A DNA stretch of 28,490 nt from Schoenoplectus triqueter. Taxonomy: Eukaryota; Streptophyta; Magnoliopsida; Poales; Cyperaceae. Within the stretch, counting starts at the first letter, position 1, and every line of letters starts with the position of its first letter. This document shows, piece by piece, positions 24,634-28,490 of the stretch. A program made the position numbers and the translations under genes. Below the pieces are notes generated by a model. That model worked only from the letters and a program-made list of their open reading frames with translations. It ran no database searches and was not told where the DNA came from. The stretch lies in contig CAXKVV010000888.1 of NCBI GenBank assembly GCA_964058805.1, positions 1 to 28,490 of the forward strand, read 5' to 3'.

Positions 24634-26053
24634 ACTCCTTTTCACTGTCTATTTCTGTTTCTGTTTCTGTTTCTGTTACTAATTCATAACAGTCAAAGTC
24701 TATGATTTCTCCATCGGTGAATTCTTCTTCGATAGGTTCGTATCCTATGGCGTATATGGCTTTAAGCTTTTGATCCTTTTGATTTTTCCCTTGTGGGCAT
24801 TCATTGGCATAGTGTCCTATTTCTTGACACTTCCAACATCTACAGTTTTTCTTTCCTCTGGGACATGTTTTGTTAACATTCTTTTTCCTATAGAATTTTC
24901 TGTAACTCTTTTTCCATGGTTTCTTAAATGTATTTATCTTTCTATACCTCTTATACCTATATCTGGGATATTTTTTATATCGCTTTCTATATTTCCTTTC
25001 ATTTGGTTTTGGACATCCAAATCTTTGTGCTATTTCTGGTAAAACATCACAGCAATTTGTCATTTTATCCATAACCTTCTTTTCGTTTATCTTATAACAT
25101 ATTCGTTTTCTGTATTCTTTAGCGTATCGTTCTACTGATCCTAACGATTGAACTGCTTCATTTTCATTTAATTTCTTAGTGACAAACTGTCGCATTCCTG
25201 TGGGTAACTTTGATTTTACTATGTCTAGTAGAGGTTTTGTTTCTTTTATTCGGTAATAGTATTCTCTTACTTGACAAAAGAAGTTTTCTATGTAACATGG
25301 GTCACATAGTTCCATATTAGAGATTATTGTTGTTACCTCATTTATGTCATCGTAAAATCTATGTTCTTTGTTTGTTCCACAAAATTCTAGTAATAGGTCT
25401 GTTGCTATGAAATCTAATAGTTCGGCTTTTGGGGCTGAAGCTGTTGACTTCGCATCTAGGGTTGATGTTATCGCATAATTGTAAAACCAATTTCTTGTAC
25501 AACCAGTGGTGTTGTATTGGATGTAAATATAAAAATCTTCTAAAGTCATTTTTGCAAAACGTGAATCTTGCATTAATACTTGTAATTTATAGAAATTTAC
25601 CCATTCAAGAATAGTTTCTCGCATATTTGATGCACAATCTAAATCTAAAACTCCGTTTATAACTTTCTTTTCTTCTGGCTTGTATTTTTCAGGTATACGG
25701 TTTTCAAACCATCTACCATTACTTCGGTAATAGCCTTGTCTATATCCATAAGGAACTTCATGCGTTGAATAGTCTCCTGCTTCTTTAATTTTAACACCTG
25801 ACGTTGATGGATCCGTATTCATGGGAGTTGGAATGATTTGTTTATTATCATCCCCTACATGAACGTATGGGTTATCTTCTTCACTGTCAAAATCATTTGC
25901 TTCTGTACGAATATAATCTTCATATTCGGTTTCGTTGTCTTCATGATTGTTGGAATTTTCCCCCTCGAAAAAATTGTTGATAGGCATTACCACTTCTGGT
26001 GTTATAGCTTTTAATTCTTCAAAAAGTTTGATCAATTTTTCAACTTCACTCAT
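24620..26053 (-). CDS. Coat protein (copy 3)
   Basis: Complete 477-aa version with the zinc knuckle at 406-419. Visible differences from copy 2: an Asn to His change in the early acidic stretch (SNN(N/H)ED), Ile to Thr in RQFV(I/T)KK, and Thr to Ile in the tail repeat. Overlaps on both sides are as in copy 2. Confidence 0.93.
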   Translation of the reverse strand: MSEVEKLIKLFEELKAITPEVVMPINNFFEGENSNNHEDNETEYEDYIRTEANDFDSEEDNPYVHVGDDNKQIIPTPMNTDPSTSGVKIKEAGDYSTHEVPYGYRQGYYRSNGRWFENRIPEKYKPEEKKVINGVLDLDCASNMRETILEWVNFYKLQVLMQDSRFAKMTLEDFYIYIQYNTTGCTRNWFYNYAITSTLDAKSTASAPKAELLDFIATDLLLEFCGTNKEHRFYDDINEVTTIISNMELCDPCYIENFFCQVREYYYRIKETKPLLDIVKSKLPTGMRQFVTKKLNENEAVQSLGSVERYAKEYRKRICYKINEKKVMDKMTNCCDVLPEIAQRFGCPKPNERKYRKRYKKYPRYRYKRYRKINTFKKPWKKSYRKFYRKKNVNKTCPRGKKNCRCWKCQEIGHYANECPQGKNQKDQKLKAIYAIGYEPIEEEFTDGEIIDFDCYELVTETETETEIDSEKEYESE

Positions 26054-26277
26054 ATTAGAAATCTGCTCATTTGAACTGCTAATTCATCTATTTGGTTAAC
26101 TGTATCCTCAATTTCTTGGTTTAACATCATTATGTTCTCAATCTTTTCTTGAGCTCTCTGTCTCAAGTCTTCTATAGTCATCTGCCGTTGCATGATGCTA
26201 ATTCTCAATTCTTCAATTCTTTTACGTCTTTGTTCTGTCATTCTTTCAAGATATTGTAATCTTGATTCTTTATCCAT
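26050..26277 (-). CDS. Small coiled-coil protein, 75 aa (copy 3)
   Basis: Identical in translation to the copy 2 version, with the same ATGA overlap with the coat protein start. Its own upstream ORF is truncated, so in this copy it would be the first complete ORF after the LTR boundary. Confidence 0.7.
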   Translation of the reverse strand: MDKESRLQYLERMTEQRRKRIEELRISIMQRQMTIEDLRQRAQEKIENIMMLNQEIEDTVNQIDELAVQMSRFLI

Positions 26278-26361
26278 AGAATGGTAATTCTAATTTATAA
26301 GTTGTCTCTGATTCTTTAACTTCTAATATTTCTAGTATAGTTTTTAATCTTGTTTGAATAT
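26270..26361 (-). pseudogene. C-terminal half of the 65-aa coiled-coil ORF (copy 3)
   Basis: About 30 codons remain (IQTRLKTILEILEV to LPFYG). Upstream the frame continues into non-viral DNA as far as 26512, an artefact of the junction. Confidence 0.8.
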
Positions 26362-27803
26362 GTTTACCCCTGAAAATTCGAGGAATTGAAAAGGCAACTT
26401 GGGACAAAAGATTAAAAAATTCAAGGAGAAATTTTAAAAGCCCGAAGAGACTTAATTCAAGTCCAAAAGCACCACGAAAAAAGAAGAATTCAGTGAAATG
26501 CTCAAAAATCAAAATTCCTAAGAAAAGAATTAAATGCCGAAGCTCTACAAATTCAAATCGAAAACCTCTTCGAAACCTAAAATCTCAAAACTCAAATTTT
26601 ATGGCAAAATCAAATTTTCCATAAAATTCTGAGAATTTTCATATATTACTTGATATCTTTGGAGTTACAGAAGTCAAAGAAATTCCAAATTATCGATTAA
26701 TATAATGAAAAATTAATTAATCAAGCGTTAAAAATTAATTGATGCTTGATCAAGGGGCAAAATGGTAAATAAAAATTACCATAAATTTTGTTATATTTCA
26801 AGGAATTTTTGAGCAAATTTTGGTGCAATTTGGACAAAAGGAGCTTTGAAAAACAATTTAAAAGCAAACGAGAAATAAGAAAATCAGCAAATGGAGGGCT
26901 CCAATTAAAAAACAAAATGGAGAGGGGCCAAATTCGAAAATTTTCATACTGCTACAGTCTGCGCTACAGTAACCCGAGCATCTCCACTGCCCAAAATTCG
27001 AAAATGGTGATAGTGCTCCCGTGCGACGAAAACCCACATATTATATGCCGTTGGAAAGAGCACGGAGAGGAGAACACAATGAGATAAAGAACTTGCAAAA
27101 TGGTTGAGCGGTTTGGGAGAAAACTGAAGAGGAAGTTTCCGATCCAAAAATGAAATTGAGCAATCCGAGCCATAATTGATCAAATTGACACTTCAAACAC
27201 CTTCTCCATGGTCACAAGAGATTGTTTGAGGGCTTGGTTGAATTTCATAAGCTTTTAATTGGTGAGACTACGAACTCGCAAATCGGGTCAAAAAACCGAG
27301 TTGGTCAAACTCTATACCAGAGCATTCTATTGATTGAATAAACATTATAGATCAATTCCTGGGATCAATTAGATGCTAATCAAGCTTTGAAACACAAGAA
27401 ATGGTGAAGAAATGAAGGAGAACGACTATGTGGCTTGAAATCGGGTTTGAAGGCAAAAACGGGTCTCGGGTGCATAATTGTGATCCGACAAGGTCTAAAA
27501 TGCAGGAAGGGAGTGACAAGAACGTGTTTGAACCTCTACAACCTTCTAGAAGTCCCTAGAATCATCTGGTGACCAAGTGGTTGTTAGAGAGGGCAAATTT
27601 ATAAATTTTCAGCAAACATAACAAACTCCACTTGTGCCCCACTTGCCCTCTCAGCTGTTAGAGCACATTTAAACACTTAGAACTGGTCTAATACACCACA
27701 AAACGTTCAGAAGAGTATGAGAAGATGAATGAAGGGAGTTGGTGCATAAATTGGTCAAAGAAAAGTCAAACCGATCTCATACACCCATCTACCATCCCTT
27801 AGG

Positions 27804-27813
27804 CCTATTTAAA
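27804..27813 (+). promoter_or_regulatory. TATA-like box in the probable LTR
   Basis: CTATTTAAAC followed by CCCCTCTCCTCTTTC, a pyrimidine-rich initiator context common in plant LTR promoters. Confidence 0.45.
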
Positions 27814-28071
27814 CCCCTCTCCTCTTTCAAACGCAAGGGACACAACCCATCCCAAGCTGAATGCTAATCCAAAACGTTGCCAAAACCAATTGAAGCTCAA
27901 ATTAGATACAAAATAAGATCCAATCTTTGAGTTGAGATCAAAATCAAGCCCAAAGATACAAGATTCAATCAAATCCTCTTCTACTCAAGATACAAATTAG
28001 ATCTAGGTAGCCATATATCATGTAAATATAGATATCAAGAGTGTATTAGAGCTTGTAATTTTGATTCGTGC

Positions 28072-28077
28072 AATAAA
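28072..28077 (+). terminator. AATAAA in the probable LTR
   Basis: Located about 265 bp after the TATA-like box, in CAATAAAGATG. Confidence 0.4.
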
Positions 28078-28490
28078 GATGAAAATTTTCATGGGCAATA
28101 TCGATTTTTTTCCTTTTCTTGATGTTCTTATGTTGCAATTCGATTTTTTATTTTCTTTCTTTTCTCTTAGCTCAAATCTGCATACAAACATCATTGAATG
28201 TTAGATTGAAGCTAAATGATGCATTTAAATCATTTAAGATCAATGAATCCCTTATAAATGCAAAATCAGCCCTAAAATGGTTGAAAATGTAATAAAAAAG
28301 AAAAACGGGATGAGATCTACTCCAAATCTTATAAAACTTTCAGATCTAGTAGAAATAAGTCATATGAATCTACAGAAACTGATTTTGTATTTTTTTGATT
28401 TTTCTATAAAAAGTTATAGCCTTTTTAATTCTAAAAAACAGCAAGTTCTGGTAACATCAATTCATCTTTTACTTTTTTTTTTATTTTTTT

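Larger units (their letters stand above)
19712..26361 (-). mobile_element. Endogenous pararetrovirus copy 3 (truncated at both ends)
   Basis: From the second half of the 65-aa ORF through CP, Pol, TAV, promoter region and protease-like ORF to residue about 196 of the movement protein. It aligns with copy 2 at an offset of 13,376, or 13,407 upstream of the copy 2 deletion. Left end: fused to the relic near 19712. Right end: interrupted at 26361 by a probable LTR. Confidence 0.92.
26361..28490 (+). mobile_element. Probable LTR of a plant retrotransposon (incomplete in window)
   Basis: Viral homology stops abruptly at GAATA and sequence begins TGTTTACCCCTG, a usual LTR start (TG). No viral match follows. 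Downstream there is a TATA-like CTATTTAAAC (27804-27813) in a CT-rich context and AATAAA (28072-28077) about 265 bp later, the expected U3-R order for a + strand LTR. No coding sequence of more than about 100 codons is convincing. The matching CA end, PBS and internal genes would lie beyond the window. It could also be other repetitive host DNA. Confidence 0.45.

Noticed and set aside
26721..27183. Overlapping 60-100 codon ORFs on both strands in the right flank
   Set aside because: They overlap each other, lack motifs, and lie in the probable LTR U3.

Overview
The window is AT-rich plant nuclear DNA made almost entirely of integrated plant pararetrovirus (Caulimoviridae) sequence: an endogenous viral locus. 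The gene set is a 30K-type movement protein, a coat protein with a zinc knuckle, a protease-RT-RNase H polyprotein, a TAV/viroplasmin protein and several small overlapping ORFs. The promoter region lies between TAV and a small ORF upstream of the movement protein, and a tRNA-Met primer-binding site (PBS) sits at the start of the ORF that follows the movement protein. Together these match the soymovirus plan best. The genus call is inference from layout, not from alignment.

Layout. (A) 1-5578, + strand: copy 1, cut by the window edge: coat protein tail, Pol (premature stop), TAV, promoter region, protease-like ORF, movement protein, PBS. (B) 5579-5852: patchwork junction. (C) 5853-13908, - strand: copy 2, a nearly complete genome running from PBS once round to just before the PBS (8051 bp present; about 8082 bp allowing for one 31-bp Pol deletion). 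Copies 1 and 2 are head to head, forming an inverted repeat of about 5.5 kb per arm around a spacer of about 274 bp. (D) 13909-19711: a strongly diverged, decayed relative (one mosaic or two relics) with recognisable coat protein, Pol, protease-like ORF and movement protein remnants, its own TATA box and polyadenylation signal, and an unusual density of short hairpins. (E) 19712-26361, - strand: copy 3, truncated at both ends but with the only intact Pol. (F) 26361-28490: non-viral DNA that looks like the 5' part of a long LTR of a retrotransposon.

How the genes work together (family knowledge). A promoter just upstream of the protease-like ORF makes a terminally redundant pregenomic RNA. Initiator tRNA-Met primes reverse transcription at the PBS. 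TAV is thought to allow translation of successive ORFs, which here overlap by only 1-25 nt. Coat protein and the small coiled-coil ORFs build the particle, Pol copies the genome, and the movement protein opens plasmodesmata.

The three main copies are almost identical to one another, so they were inserted or amplified recently. Each carries its own lesion: a stop in copy 1 Pol, a deletion in copy 2 Pol, and a truncated movement protein plus missing upstream ORFs in copy 3. No host gene, tRNA, rRNA or CRISPR array is visible.
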